DNA of 64,000 bases from JBAZWV01 sp964393325 (GTDB taxonomy: Bacteria; Patescibacteriota; Patescibacteriia; 2-12-FULL-60-25): assembly GCA_964393325.1 (NCBI GenBank), contig CAYMTE010000001.1, positions 56,636 to 120,635 on the forward strand. The letters run 5' to 3'. This document shows positions 27,332-36,216 of this stretch, in pieces. The notes beneath the pieces were generated by a model that searched no databases, was not told where the DNA came from, and worked only from the letters and a program-made list of their open reading frames with translations. The position numbers and the translations under genes were made by a program. How positions within the stretch are numbered: the stretch's first letter is position 1; every line of letters begins with the position of its first letter.

Positions 27332-28297
27332 ATGCGTGTTTTGATTACGGGCGGAGCGGGGTTCATCGGATCGTATCTCGCCGAGCGACATTTGGAGCGC
27401 GGAGACGAGGTGTATATCATCGATGATCTCTCGACGGGAAGCATGGAGAATATCCTTGCGATCAAGGATCATCCAAAATTTCATTATTATCTCGACAGTG
27501 TAACGAACGAGCAGCTCGCGGCGGAGCTCGTTGATCTGTGCGATCCGATTTATCACCTTGCGGCGTCTGTTGGTGTGCAGCGCATCGTTGAAAGCCCGGT
27601 TCGCGTGATTGAGACGAATATTCAGTGCACGGAAGTGATTTTGAAACTCGCTGCCAAGAAGGGGAAGCGCGTCTTGATCACCTCAACGTCGGAAGTGTAC
27701 GGAAAACAAACGACAGTTCCGTTCCGTGAAGATGGAGATTTGGTGCTCGGCGCGACGGATGTCGGTCGGTGGAGCTACGCCTGCTCAAAAGCTATTGATG
27801 AATTTTTGGCGATTGCGTACTGGAAGGAAAAGCAGCTTCCAACGGTTGTTGTGCGGTTGTTTAACACGGTCGGACCTCGTCAAACTGGGAAGTTTGGCAT
27901 GGTGATACCGAATCTTGTCCGACAGGCGCTCGCCAACGAAGATATTCGCGTGTTCGGCGACGGCATGCAGTCTCGGTGCTTTACGCATGTGTTCGACGTT
28001 GTCCCTGCGCTCATGGCGCTTGTCGAAAATCCGAATGCATACGGTCAAGTGTTCAACATTGGAAATACGCAAGAGATTTCGATGCTCGACCTCGCGCAAA
28101 AGATTAAAGACATGACGGGTTCAACATCGAATATCGTTCTCGTTCCCTACAATAAGGCGTACAAAGGCGGATTTGAAGATATCCAGCGCCGACTGCCTGA
28201 TCTCACGAAGATTCGTGGTCTGATTGGGTACGAACCAAAGCATAATTTGGATGATATTTTGAAGAGCGTCATTGAATATTGTCGCGCGAACGGTTGA
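27332..28297 (+). CDS. NAD-dependent nucleotide-sugar epimerase/decarboxylase
   Basis: 321 residues. NAD loop GGAGFIGSYL, DDLSTGS, serine site STSEVYG and catalytic YACSK. The segment FNTVGPRQTGKFGMVIPN is typical of a group annotated as UDP-glucose 4-epimerase or ArnA-like UDP-glucuronate decarboxylase. The reaction is therefore uncertain between 4-epimerisation and decarboxylation of a UDP-hexuronate. It appears to be monocistronic with its own promoter. Confidence 0.82.
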   Translation: MRVLITGGAGFIGSYLAERHLERGDEVYIIDDLSTGSMENILAIKDHPKFHYYLDSVTNEQLAAELVDLCDPIYHLAASVGVQRIVESPVRVIETNIQCTEVILKLAAKKGKRVLITSTSEVYGKQTTVPFREDGDLVLGATDVGRWSYACSKAIDEFLAIAYWKEKQLPTVVVRLFNTVGPRQTGKFGMVIPNLVRQALANEDIRVFGDGMQSRCFTHVFDVVPALMALVENPNAYGQVFNIGNTQEISMLDLAQKIKDMTGSTSNIVLVPYNKAYKGGFEDIQRRLPDLTKIRGLIGYEPKHNLDDILKSVIEYCRANG

Positions 28298-28322
28298 CGC
28301 GTTGCGGGAGATCGTGTATAGC
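28294..28322 (+). promoter_or_regulatory. Promoter for the Nudix gene
   Basis: TTGACG (28294-28299), overlapping the epimerase stop, 17-base spacer, TATAGC (28317-28322). The leader of about 35 bases holds a GAGAGGGG ribosome binding site before ATG 28363. Confidence 0.5.
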
Positions 28323-28362
28323 GTGAGCGTACACGATCTTTTGGTATTGAGAGGGGAACAAG

Positions 28363-28914
28363 ATGGATGTAAAAGGCGTTTCCTATCCGTTGGGACATCC
28401 GAAGTTTAGGTTTTTGAAACGAGGGATCATCTACGATCTTCCAGACGGTCGACAATGGGATGCGGTAGATTATCCGACGACATTCGCCGCCATCCTGCCG
28501 ATCACGGAAGAGAAGAAGCTGGTGTTTGTAGAGCAGCTTCGCTTTCCCGCGGAGCTTCGTATGTACCTCTTGTGCGGTGGTGCACGGGAGCCGGGGGAGA
28601 CGCTCGAGGAGACAGCGAAGCGTGAGATGCTTGAAGAAAGTGGCTACGTGAGCGCCTCTCTCGAGCTGCTTATTCCGGAGTTCCGATTGTACGCGGCGGC
28701 AAATACGGGACGCGCAAATCTCTATGTGGGATACGACTGTGTCCGTGTTCAAGATCCGACGCCGGATCCTGTGGAGCGGCTCGCGGGATTGCGACCGATT
28801 GAATTCTCGCTCGACGAGGTGAACGCGCTGCTTGCGGCGGGTGATCCCCGCATCGATTCAACGCTTCATGGTGTACTGAATGTTCTTTTCGCCCGAGGCG
28901 TGCTTTCACGCTGA
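28363..28914 (+). CDS. Nudix hydrolase (ADP-ribose/nucleotide-sugar pyrophosphatase type)
   Basis: 183 residues with a perfect Nudix box: G-x5-E-x7-REMLEESGY, residues about 74-96. Layout and length resemble ADP-ribose or ADP-sugar pyrophosphatases, which hydrolyse X-ADP to AMP. In this setting it may clear nucleotide sugars or act as general housekeeping. It has its own promoter, a ribosome binding site and a terminator, so it is a single-gene unit. Confidence 0.88.
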   Translation: MDVKGVSYPLGHPKFRFLKRGIIYDLPDGRQWDAVDYPTTFAAILPITEEKKLVFVEQLRFPAELRMYLLCGGAREPGETLEETAKREMLEESGYVSASLELLIPEFRLYAAANTGRANLYVGYDCVRVQDPTPDPVERLAGLRPIEFSLDEVNALLAAGDPRIDSTLHGVLNVLFARGVLSR

Positions 28915-28922
28915 CGGCATGC

Positions 28923-29768
28923 TCACTCCGTGCATCGGAGTGTTTTTTGTATGTCATTGATGAGACGTTTTGTGTGTTCGCGCGTATCGTCGCGATGGAG
29001 TGACAGATGGAGGATGGCGGCGGCCATGTCTGCACGGTTTCCCGTTTCAAACATGTGGCCGGCGTAGATATGGCACAGTGTTCCGTGATCGCGTGCGTAG
29101 TCCAGGAGTGCATTCGTGAAGGGGACTTCGCCTTTTGCATCGCGCGCAACGGTGCGGATGTACGGGAAAATGTCGGGCGTGAGAAGAAATGCTCCGGGCA
29201 TCGCGAGTGGCGTCGGTGTCGGCGCCGTCGATGGCTTTTCGACCATGTCTGTCATGGTGAGATCGCCGTTCTCATCTGCGGCTGTTGTGACAATGCCGTA
29301 CGAGCTGACGCGTTCCGGTGCGATCGGAATGACGCTCGCGACGGCGTGCTTTCGTGTCTCGAACAGGCGGATCATTTGTTCGATTCGTCCACCGTCCCGA
29401 AGGCTAAAACTGTCTCCAAAGAGGAGAAGGAATGGTTCGTGTTGCAGAGAAGCCGCTGCGGCGAGGACTCCTGCGCCGGTTCCATAGTCTGTTGTGTGGT
29501 CTTCTTGGTACACGATCTCTAACGAAACGGACGCGAGTCGTTCTCGGAGCGCACGTGAACCGTTGTGCAGGAGATATTCTACAAGAGACGTTTTTTGTCG
29601 GTTTGTAACAAGGACGACACGTTCGATGCCGGGGACGAGCGCTTCGTCGAGAATATACTCGATAACGGGCGTATCAATGAGCGGGAGGAGCTCTTTTGCG
29701 ACGACGGACGTGATGGGGAGAAGTCGCGTTCCATGCCCCGCAGCAAGAATGACTAGCGTTCGCGTCAT
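28923..29768 (-). CDS. galU: UTP--glucose-1-phosphate uridylyltransferase family
   Basis: 281 residues. The N-terminal nucleotidyltransferase signature is AAGHGTRLLP, followed by KELLPLIDTPVIEY, where the lysine binds phosphate; FGDSFSLRDGG holds the metal-binding Asp, and VEKP follows. It would make UDP-glucose from UTP and glucose-1-phosphate, feeding UDP-glucose to the dehydrogenase-like protein at 44534 and to glycosyltransferases. The central part is shorter than in E. coli GalU. Its last seven codons lie inside the hairpin that terminates the convergent Nudix gene. Confidence 0.85.
   Translation of the reverse strand: MTRTLVILAAGHGTRLLPITSVVAKELLPLIDTPVIEYILDEALVPGIERVVLVTNRQKTSLVEYLLHNGSRALRERLASVSLEIVYQEDHTTDYGTGAGVLAAAASLQHEPFLLLFGDSFSLRDGGRIEQMIRLFETRKHAVASVIPIAPERVSSYGIVTTAADENGDLTMTDMVEKPSTAPTPTPLAMPGAFLLTPDIFPYIRTVARDAKGEVPFTNALLDYARDHGTLCHIYAGHMFETGNRADMAAAILHLSLHRDDTREHTKRLINDIQKTLRCTE
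28924..28948 (+). terminator. Terminator of the Nudix gene, inside the 3' end of galU
   Basis: CACTCCG (28924-28930), loop TGCAT, CGGAGTG (28936-28942), then six T. The sequence simultaneously encodes the last residues of the convergent gene (LRCTE and stop). Confidence 0.8.
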
Positions 29769-29814
29769 AGGATGAAGATCATCTTACGCGAAATAGTTAT
29801 TCACACAAGATTTC

Positions 29815-29842
29815 TTGACGCTCGAAGTCGCCATGTTACGCT
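29815..29842 (+). promoter_or_regulatory. Extended -10 promoter for the radical SAM gene
   Basis: TTGACG (29815-29820), 16-base spacer, TG at 29834-29835 one base before TACGCT (29837-29842). Leader about 24 bases with AAGGGG upstream of ATG 29873. Confidence 0.55.
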
Positions 29843-29872
29843 CTGGATCTGTTCTTTACAGAAGGGGCTCTC

Positions 29873-31276
29873 ATGAAGATCTTGCTGCTCTTTCCCGAGA
29901 CCACGGTCTTTGAGGATCCCATGGTGTTTCCACCGTTGGGATTGTTTTATCTTCGTGCCGTTCTTGAGAAAGAGGGGCACGAGGTTGACTACATCGACAT
30001 GTCGGAATACCACGTCGCTCCCGACGGGACGCGTGTGAAGTTGTATGCCGATCCACCCTCAACAGGGTATGACGCGTACCTCGTGTCGGGCACATCTCCG
30101 CAGGCGCGTGAGATCCGACGGCTCGGAAGGTATCTTCGCGAGCGAGGGTGTCTCACGATTGCGGGGGGTCCGCACGTCACAAACTATGCCGGATCGGTGA
30201 CGGCGCCTGGACGGCTCCCGGTATCCAACGGCGGCGTTCAGGATGCGGAGTTGCTCGCGAACTATCATGTGCTCGTGAAGCGTGAAGGGGAATTCGCCGT
30301 GCTTGATGCGCTGCGTCTGCTCCCGATCGCGCAGGACCTCATGGAAAAACACGGTCGAGGCATGGTGCTTGAACGGTCGAATAGTACCGATCTGAGTGAG
30401 ATCCCGATTCCGAATCGCGACGACGCGATGAAGTATCGGTATTGGCTCGATGATGAGCGCGGCCACAAGCATCGTGCGACAACGATGTTTTCGTCACGAG
30501 GCTGTCCAGAGCGCTGTGCGTTTTGTGACAGTCCGGCGCTGTGGGGTCGGAGCGTTCGTTACACGCCGATCCCGCACATCGTTCAAGAGTTTGAGCAGAT
30601 CAAGCGGCTGGGGTTTGATGGCGTGCATTTTTTTGACGACATTCTTCCCTTGCAACGCGATCGCATGACGCGAATGGCGGAGCTCTTGAAACGCTACGGC
30701 ATCATCTGGCGGTGCTTTGCGCGCGTTGACATTATGACGCATCCAAAATACGGGAAACCGTTTTTGCAGATGCTCTACGACAACGGACTGCGTGAAGTGC
30801 TTGTGGGTGTCGAATCCGGGGATCAACGGATTCTCGATACAATCCACAAAGGAACGAGAGTGGAGCAGAACACGCTCGTTCGCGAATGGTGTCGTGAGAT
30901 CGGCATTCGGTTCAAGGCATCGGTCATCCTCGGATTGCCCGGCGAAGATCATGCCAGCATGCAGGCGACGCTCGACTGGGTGCTCGCGGCGCGTCCGGAC
31001 CGTGTCAACATCTGTACCTACATTCCGTTTCCGGGAACGCCCATTAGTAAAGGGGCGGAACCTGGTCGGGAACAGGAGTACGGCAAGGACGCCGTCCATG
31101 ACTACGATATTCGGATGGAAATCGACACCGCGATCATGAACGGTGACTATTTCTACGCTGGATCTCGTGACAAGCTGCAGGTCGTGACATCAACGTCTTC
31201 GCTCACACGACAGCAGATTCAGGATTTTTGGCAATACGCCTGTGATCGGGTGAAGGAGGTGGGTATCCCGTATTAA
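29873..31276 (+). CDS. Radical SAM protein with N-terminal B12-binding-type domain
   Basis: 467 residues. Residues 1 to about 130 resemble a cobalamin-binding Rossmann domain (FPPLGLFYLRAVLEKEGHEV, then SGTSPQ and IAGGPHVT), though no DxHxxG cobalt ligand motif is visible. The radical SAM cluster site is Cys211, Cys215, Cys218 (GCPERCAFC), followed by FFDDILP and VGVESGDQRIL, which are typical of this B12-type class. The family includes methylases, cyclases and other radical enzymes. The substrate here is unknown; a glycan or lipid precursor is possible. It has its own promoter, ribosome binding site and terminator. Confidence 0.82.
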   Translation: MKILLLFPETTVFEDPMVFPPLGLFYLRAVLEKEGHEVDYIDMSEYHVAPDGTRVKLYADPPSTGYDAYLVSGTSPQAREIRRLGRYLRERGCLTIAGGPHVTNYAGSVTAPGRLPVSNGGVQDAELLANYHVLVKREGEFAVLDALRLLPIAQDLMEKHGRGMVLERSNSTDLSEIPIPNRDDAMKYRYWLDDERGHKHRATTMFSSRGCPERCAFCDSPALWGRSVRYTPIPHIVQEFEQIKRLGFDGVHFFDDILPLQRDRMTRMAELLKRYGIIWRCFARVDIMTHPKYGKPFLQMLYDNGLREVLVGVESGDQRILDTIHKGTRVEQNTLVREWCREIGIRFKASVILGLPGEDHASMQATLDWVLAARPDRVNICTYIPFPGTPISKGAEPGREQEYGKDAVHDYDIRMEIDTAIMNGDYFYAGSRDKLQVVTSTSSLTRQQIQDFWQYACDRVKEVGIPY

Positions 31277-31293
31277 CGTTCATTCCTTCGGCG

Positions 31294-31318
31294 CGCCTTT
31301 CTTTGGAAAGGCGTTTTT
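31294..31318 (+). terminator. Terminator of the radical SAM gene
   Basis: Perfect 8-bp stem CGCCTTTC (31294-31301), loop TTTG, GAAAGGCG (31306-31313), followed by five T and further T-rich sequence. Confidence 0.85.
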
Positions 31319-31330
31319 GTTTTGTGTATC

Positions 31331-31360
31331 TTGCGGAAAATGCGTGTGTAATGTTACCGT
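31331..31360 (+). promoter_or_regulatory. Extended -10 promoter for the pseB-like gene, probably leaderless
   Basis: TTGCGG (31331-31336), 18-base spacer, TG at 31352-31353 before TACCGT (31355-31360). ATG 31369 follows eight bases later. Confidence 0.5.
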
Positions 31361-31368
31361 GACCACCT

Positions 31369-32355
31369 ATGGCGTATGAGTTTTTGGCCGGAAAGAGCGT
31401 TCTCGTGACCGGTGGCACCGGCTCATTTGGACAGCGATTCGTGAAAACACTCCTTGAGCAGACCGAGGCATCACGTATCGTGATATTTAGTCGCGATGAA
31501 CTCAAACAGTCGCAAATGATGGCGACATTCGCGGGGCACGAAGAGCGGCTTCGATTTTTTCTTGGCGACATTCGCGATGTCGAGCGACTTCAGCGCGCGT
31601 TTCATGGCGTCGATGTCGTTGTACATGCGGCGGCACTTAAACAAGTTCCTGCGCTCGAATACAACCCGTTTGAAGCGGTGCAGACGAATATCATCGGCAC
31701 GCAGAACGTGATTAACGCGGCGATTGATCAGGGTGTCGAAAAAGTATTGTTGATCTCAACGGATAAAGCGGCGAATCCCGCGAACCTGTACGGAGCAACG
31801 AAGCTGTGCGCGGAACGATTGTGCGTCAGCGCGAATAATTACTCCGCCGGTAAAACACGATTCAGTGCGGTTCGGTACGGAAATGTGCTCGGGAGTCGCG
31901 GGAGTTTGCTGACGATCGTCGAGAAACAGCGCGCGACCGGCGAGCTCACGCTGACGCATGAACTCATGACGCGGTTTTGGATCACGCTTGATCAGGGCGT
32001 TAGTCTCGTTCTCATGGCGCTTGAGCGCATGGTTGGTGGAGAGACGTTTATCCCAAAGATTCCGAGCATGAAGGTGAAAGATTTGTTGGTGTGCTTGGCG
32101 CCAGAGTGTCGATTAAAAGTGACGGGCATTCGTCCAGGAGAAAAGATGCATGAGGTGCTTGTGACGGGTGAAGAGTCTCGTCGGACGCGTGAATTTGATA
32201 CGTACTACGTCATCCTTCCGGAATTCGTTGTTGGTCGGTCGCATGAGCATCATGCGCACGGAAAAGCATTCGACGGAGATTTTTCCTACACGAGTGATGC
32301 GAATGCGGATTGGCTGGATGAGGCGCGATTGAAAGAATTGCTGTCTCGCCTCTAG
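31369..32355 (+). CDS. pseB: UDP-N-acetylglucosamine 4,6-dehydratase (PseB/CapD short form)
   Basis: 328 residues, cytosolic length. Features: NAD loop GGTGSFGQRF, SRDELKQSQM, ALKQVPALEYNPFEA and STDKAANPANLYGATK, the modified catalytic site of PseB/FlaA1-type inverting or retaining dehydratases. It converts UDP-GlcNAc to a UDP-4-keto-6-deoxy sugar, the first step toward bacillosamine, pseudaminic or legionaminic acid type sugars. It opens the nonulosonate block and would supply the aminotransferases at 35004 or 37035. Whether it inverts C5 (Pse) or not (Leg) cannot be told. Confidence 0.88.
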   Translation: MAYEFLAGKSVLVTGGTGSFGQRFVKTLLEQTEASRIVIFSRDELKQSQMMATFAGHEERLRFFLGDIRDVERLQRAFHGVDVVVHAAALKQVPALEYNPFEAVQTNIIGTQNVINAAIDQGVEKVLLISTDKAANPANLYGATKLCAERLCVSANNYSAGKTRFSAVRYGNVLGSRGSLLTIVEKQRATGELTLTHELMTRFWITLDQGVSLVLMALERMVGGETFIPKIPSMKVKDLLVCLAPECRLKVTGIRPGEKMHEVLVTGEESRRTREFDTYYVILPEFVVGRSHEHHAHGKAFDGDFSYTSDANADWLDEARLKELLSRL

Positions 32356-32357
32356 GC

Positions 32358-33203
32358 ATGCCTTCGGTTGTTGTTACCGGCCCGCGCGGCCTACTCGGAT
32401 CCACGGTGGTCCGGGTTTTTCGTGATGCGGGGTTTGACGTGTATCCGTATGAAGGAGATATCACATCTCTCGGCGACCTCCAGACATTTGTCGCGACGCT
32501 TCCATCGCTCGACGTCGTGGTTCACACGGCGGCGGCAACGGACGTGAATCGATGTGAACGTGAGCCGGAATGGTGCACGTCGGTGAACGTGGATGGAACA
32601 CGAAACGTTCGAGATGTCGCGGCGTCTCGAGGCGCGCGACTGTTGCATATCTCGACAGTATCTGTCTTTGATGGTCTGACGGGAAACTATCGGGAGGATG
32701 ACGTGCCGAATCCGAAAAACGTGTACAACGTTTCGAAGTATCTCGCGGAGCAGGCGGTTTCGGAGTACGAAAACGCACTCACGTTGCGGATTAACATCAT
32801 TGGCATTCATCCGGATGGATCGCGCGGAAAAAACTTTTTTGAGTGGCTCGTCGATTCGGTACGGGCGAACAACGATATAAAATTGTTTACGGATGTTCGT
32901 ATGAATCCGCTTTCGCATTGGACGCTTGCCGAGTTGATGCGAGATATCGTGCGGCAATGGCCAGCAGATCGCGTGTTGCACCTGGGAAGCTCGACCGTGT
33001 TGTCGAAGGCTGACGTTGGCAAGCTTGTCCTTGCCGCGCATCCGGCATACACCGGAACGGTTGCGTGCATCAGCGTCGACTCGTTATCGGACACAGCCTA
33101 TCGCCCAAAAGAAATGTGGTTGAACGTGGATCGTGCCTCGGTCGTGCTTGCGCGTAAGTTACCGACGCTTCAGGAGGAGGTTCGTCGGTGCCTTATGGCC
33201 TAG
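32358..33203 (+). CDS. RmlD-like NAD(P)-dependent sugar reductase
   Basis: 281 residues; short-chain dehydrogenase of the dTDP-4-dehydrorhamnose reductase (RmlD) substrate-binding type. Visible are the glycine loop GPRGLLGSTVV, VVHTAAATDVNRCE as in RmlD, and the catalytic YNVSK. RmlD proteins reduce 4-keto sugars. Directly after a 4,6-dehydratase (two bases apart), a role in reducing its 4-keto product is plausible, for example toward a 6-deoxy-HexNAc; this is inferred. Confidence 0.8.
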   Translation: MPSVVVTGPRGLLGSTVVRVFRDAGFDVYPYEGDITSLGDLQTFVATLPSLDVVVHTAAATDVNRCEREPEWCTSVNVDGTRNVRDVAASRGARLLHISTVSVFDGLTGNYREDDVPNPKNVYNVSKYLAEQAVSEYENALTLRINIIGIHPDGSRGKNFFEWLVDSVRANNDIKLFTDVRMNPLSHWTLAELMRDIVRQWPADRVLHLGSSTVLSKADVGKLVLAAHPAYTGTVACISVDSLSDTAYRPKEMWLNVDRASVVLARKLPTLQEEVRRCLMA

Positions 33204-33206
33204 ATA

Positions 33207-33234
33207 TTGTTATTTTTTGCCCCTCTGGTAACCT
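33207..33234 (+). promoter_or_regulatory. Extended -10 promoter for the neuB operon
   Basis: TTGTTA (33207-33212), 16-base spacer, TG at 33226-33227 one base before TAACCT (33229-33234). Predicted start about 33241, only 5-8 bases before ATG 33246/33249. Confidence 0.55.
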
Positions 33235-33245
33235 TCAGTTGATAT

Positions 33246-34334
33246 ATGATGAACGACATTTCCATCGGTTCGCGCAAGATTGGCGCGGGTCATCCCACGT
33301 ATATTATCGCAGAAATCGGTTCTAATTTTGACGGCGACTTGGGGCGCGCAAAATCGCTTGCTAAGCTCGCAAAAGATCTTGGAGCGGATGCGTATAAGAT
33401 TCAAAACTTTTCTGCCCCGAAGATCGTTTCAAACGCGGGGTTCAAGAACCTGCAGGTCGCCTTTCAGGCGAAGTGGGACAAGCCGGTCGTTGAGGTGTAT
33501 CGCAAGGCAGAGTTTCCGCGTGAGTGGATTCAGGAGGTTGCCGACTACTGCAAAGAGATTGGGATCGACTTTTTTTCGAGTCCGTATGACATTGAGGCGG
33601 TGGATCAGCTCGAGGCTGTTGGTGTTCCAGCGCACAAGATCGGTTCAGGTGAAATCGATAACCTCGAATTTTTGGCGCACATCGCTCGCACCGGAAAGCC
33701 GATGATCATCGGTTGTGGAGCGTCGACGATGGAAGAGATTGAGGCCGCGGTCAAAACGATCCGTGCAGAAGGAAATGAGAATATCGTGCTTCTGCAGTGT
33801 GTGACGAATTATCCGTCACCGATCAAGGATTCAAATATTCGCGCGATGAATGCGCTTAAGGATGCGTTCAACGTGCTCGTCGGATATTCCGATCACACGA
33901 TCGGTGCGGCGGGAGGCGCGGATGATCCGTTGAACGGCATCACGGTTCCGCTTGGCGCGGTCGCGCTCGGTGGATGCGTGATTGAAAAACATTTCACCGA
34001 TGATCGCATGCGGAAAGGTCCGGATCACCCGTTCGCGATGAATCCGGAAGAGTTCAAGATGATGGTGGATGGTATCCGTGCGATGGAGCAGGCGCTTGGA
34101 GATGGGGAGAAAAAGCTCATGCCGTCCGAAGCGCAGACGGTCATTATTCAGCGTCGTGGGATTTACGCGGTGAAGGATATCGCGCCGGGGCAACCGATCA
34201 CACGTGACATGGTTGAATTTTTGCGACCGGCTGTTGGTCTTCGTCCGCCGGCGCTCGGTCGTGTTGTCGGGAAGACATTGAACAAAGCGATTCCAGCGGG
34301 GGAGCCGATTCGTGAGGAGGATCTCAATGGATAA
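33246..34334 (+). CDS. neuB: N-acylneuraminate (nonulosonate) synthase NeuB/PseI/LegI family
   Basis: 362 residues, normal for the family. N-terminal barrel: IIAEIGSNFDGD, FFSSPYD, KIGSGEI and GYSDHT, with VIEKHFT near the active site. The C-terminal SAF/antifreeze-like domain follows (GIYAVKDIAPGQPITRDM). It condenses phosphoenolpyruvate with an N-acyl-hexosamine to form a nine-carbon 2-keto acid. The exact product (sialic, pseudaminic, legionaminic) is open. There are two candidate starts, 33246 and 33249; the short promoter distance fits either. First gene of an eight-gene operon to 41184. Confidence 0.93.
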   Translation: MMNDISIGSRKIGAGHPTYIIAEIGSNFDGDLGRAKSLAKLAKDLGADAYKIQNFSAPKIVSNAGFKNLQVAFQAKWDKPVVEVYRKAEFPREWIQEVADYCKEIGIDFFSSPYDIEAVDQLEAVGVPAHKIGSGEIDNLEFLAHIARTGKPMIIGCGASTMEEIEAAVKTIRAEGNENIVLLQCVTNYPSPIKDSNIRAMNALKDAFNVLVGYSDHTIGAAGGADDPLNGITVPLGAVALGGCVIEKHFTDDRMRKGPDHPFAMNPEEFKMMVDGIRAMEQALGDGEKKLMPSEAQTVIIQRRGIYAVKDIAPGQPITRDMVEFLRPAVGLRPPALGRVVGKTLNKAIPAGEPIREEDLNG

Positions 34335-35007
34335 TCTACGCATCATCGCCGTCATTCCGGCGTACAACGAATCCGCGACCATCGCGGATGTTGTGCGTCG
34401 CGTGAAGGCGTTCGTACAGGATGTCGTCGTCGTGGATGACTGTTCGAAGGATGATACCTCCGAGCGTGCGCGCGCAGCGGGCGCGCATGTCGTTCGGCAC
34501 GAGATGAACGCAGGGTATGACGGATCTATTGATGACGGATTTCGTGAAGCGGCTCGTCTCGGTGCAGATATTATCGTAACGTGTGATGCGGACGGCCAGC
34601 ATCAAGCCGAAGATGTGCAACGTGTGTGTTCGGTGGTTGTGTCCGGTGAAGCGGATGTTGCGATCGGTCAGCGTCCTCGCGTGAGCCGTGTTGGAGAAAC
34701 AATATTCGCCTGGTATACCCGAGCGCGATTCGGCATTTGGGACCCGCTATGCGGGCTCAAAGCGTATCGTCGCGAGGTGTATGACACCGTTGGACATTTC
34801 GATACGTTGAAGTCCATTGGAACGCAATTGATGGTTGAAGCATGGCTCAATGGGTACCGTCTTACAACCGTTCCGATTACCGTTTTGCCTCGTCCGGATG
34901 AATCGCGGTTTTACGCAAAGTTATTTCGGGCGAATCTCAAGATCCTATCGGCCGCATGGCGAATCATGAAGCGGTCACTCTTTCAACGTCGACGAGCGCG
35001 TGTATGA
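34327..35007 (+). CDS. Glycosyltransferase family 2, polyprenyl-phosphate sugar synthase-like
   Basis: 226 residues from ATG 34327, which is preceded by a strong GAGGAGG ribosome binding site within the neuB 3' end and overlaps neuB by eight bases. Motifs: VIPAYNESATIADV, VDDCSKDDTSE, CDADGQHQ. DPM1-like without C-terminal helices. It probably loads a sugar onto polyprenyl phosphate. It is placed between neuB and an aminotransferase, an uncommon position for such an enzyme. Confidence 0.85.
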   Translation: MDNLRIIAVIPAYNESATIADVVRRVKAFVQDVVVVDDCSKDDTSERARAAGAHVVRHEMNAGYDGSIDDGFREAARLGADIIVTCDADGQHQAEDVQRVCSVVVSGEADVAIGQRPRVSRVGETIFAWYTRARFGIWDPLCGLKAYRREVYDTVGHFDTLKSIGTQLMVEAWLNGYRLTTVPITVLPRPDESRFYAKLFRANLKILSAAWRIMKRSLFQRRRARV

Positions 35008-36212
35008 AAACATTTCCTCGGGTGAGTGATATTGAACGGGCGTATGTCAACGAATTTTTAGATTCGGATTTTCGTCTCAAACCCGGATCGAACATGTGTG
35101 CCCGTCTTGAAGAGGCGTTTGCAAAGAAATTTCAATCTGAATATGCGATCTCGCACGTGAATGGGACGGCGACGTTGCATTCGTGTCTTGCGGCGATCGG
35201 TGTTGGTCCGGGGGATGAAGTTATCGTTCCGCCCCTTACGATGGCAAGTACGTCATTGGCGGTGATCCATCAAAATGCCGTTCCGATGTTTGCGGATGTC
35301 GATCCGGAAACGTTTCAGATTGATCCGGAATCCATTCGTCGGCTCATCTCGCCACGAACGAAGGCGATTATCACGGTTGCATTGTACGGGTTGTCGCCAG
35401 ACATGGACCCGATCATGGCAATGGCGAAGGAGCATGGGATCCCCGTCATCGAGGATGATGCGCAGTGTTTTCTCGGAACCTACAAAGGGCGGCTCGTCGG
35501 CACGATCGGCGACATGGCAAGTTTTAGTTTTCAGCGCACAAAGCACATGACGAGCGGGGAGGGCGGGATGGTGACGACGAATAACGCGGCGTATGCGGAC
35601 GCGATTCGATCCTTCGCGTGTCTTGGATATGCAATGTATTCGGGAAAAAATATCCAGTTCAACAAGCGCGATATTATGAATCCGAATGTTGACCGTCATG
35701 CGGGTCTTGGGTGGAATTACTTAATGCCAAAAATATGCGCCGCCGTCGCAATTGGACAGCTTGAGCGGCTCGATGCTTTTGTTGCACAGCGGCAAGAGAT
35801 CGCCGCGGCGTATCAGGAGGTCGTGTCTACGTGCTCGTGGCTCGTGCCACAACGCATTCCAGAAGAATATGTCTCCAGCTTTTGGAGTTACGTTGTTCGT
35901 CTTGACCGTGACGACATCACCTGGGAGCAACTGTTTGATGCGTTTGTTGCGAATGGAGGAGATGGATTCTATGCGGCGTGGAAGTTGACCTATATGGAGC
36001 CGATGTTTCAGCGGATGAACATGGGCGGACGTGAAGTCTTTTTTGATGCGCCATTTTTTACGGGCGTGAAGCAGACGTATGCGCCCGGCTTGTGTCCGAA
36101 TGCGGAAACACTCCAACCGAAGCTCATTCAGTTTAAAACGAGCTATACCGACGCCGCGCGATTCGCGAAGCAACTTGAGGCGCTCAAGAAGACGATCGCG
36201 CAATTTTCGTAA
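35004..36212 (+). CDS. DegT/DnrJ/EryC1 family sugar aminotransferase
   Basis: 402 residues from ATG 35004 (ATGA overlap). Has the family pattern HVNGTATLHSCLAAIGVGPGDEVI, VIEDDAQCFLG (PLP ring-stacking region) and FQRTKHMTSGEGGM holding the PLP lysine. The protein would transfer an amino group from glutamate to a 4-keto sugar, such as the PseB product. It differs clearly from the second family member at 37035, so the two likely act on different sugars or positions. Confidence 0.88.
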   Translation: MKTFPRVSDIERAYVNEFLDSDFRLKPGSNMCARLEEAFAKKFQSEYAISHVNGTATLHSCLAAIGVGPGDEVIVPPLTMASTSLAVIHQNAVPMFADVDPETFQIDPESIRRLISPRTKAIITVALYGLSPDMDPIMAMAKEHGIPVIEDDAQCFLGTYKGRLVGTIGDMASFSFQRTKHMTSGEGGMVTTNNAAYADAIRSFACLGYAMYSGKNIQFNKRDIMNPNVDRHAGLGWNYLMPKICAAVAIGQLERLDAFVAQRQEIAAAYQEVVSTCSWLVPQRIPEEYVSSFWSYVVRLDRDDITWEQLFDAFVANGGDGFYAAWKLTYMEPMFQRMNMGGREVFFDAPFFTGVKQTYAPGLCPNAETLQPKLIQFKTSYTDAARFAKQLEALKKTIAQFS

Positions 36213-36216
36213 TGGT

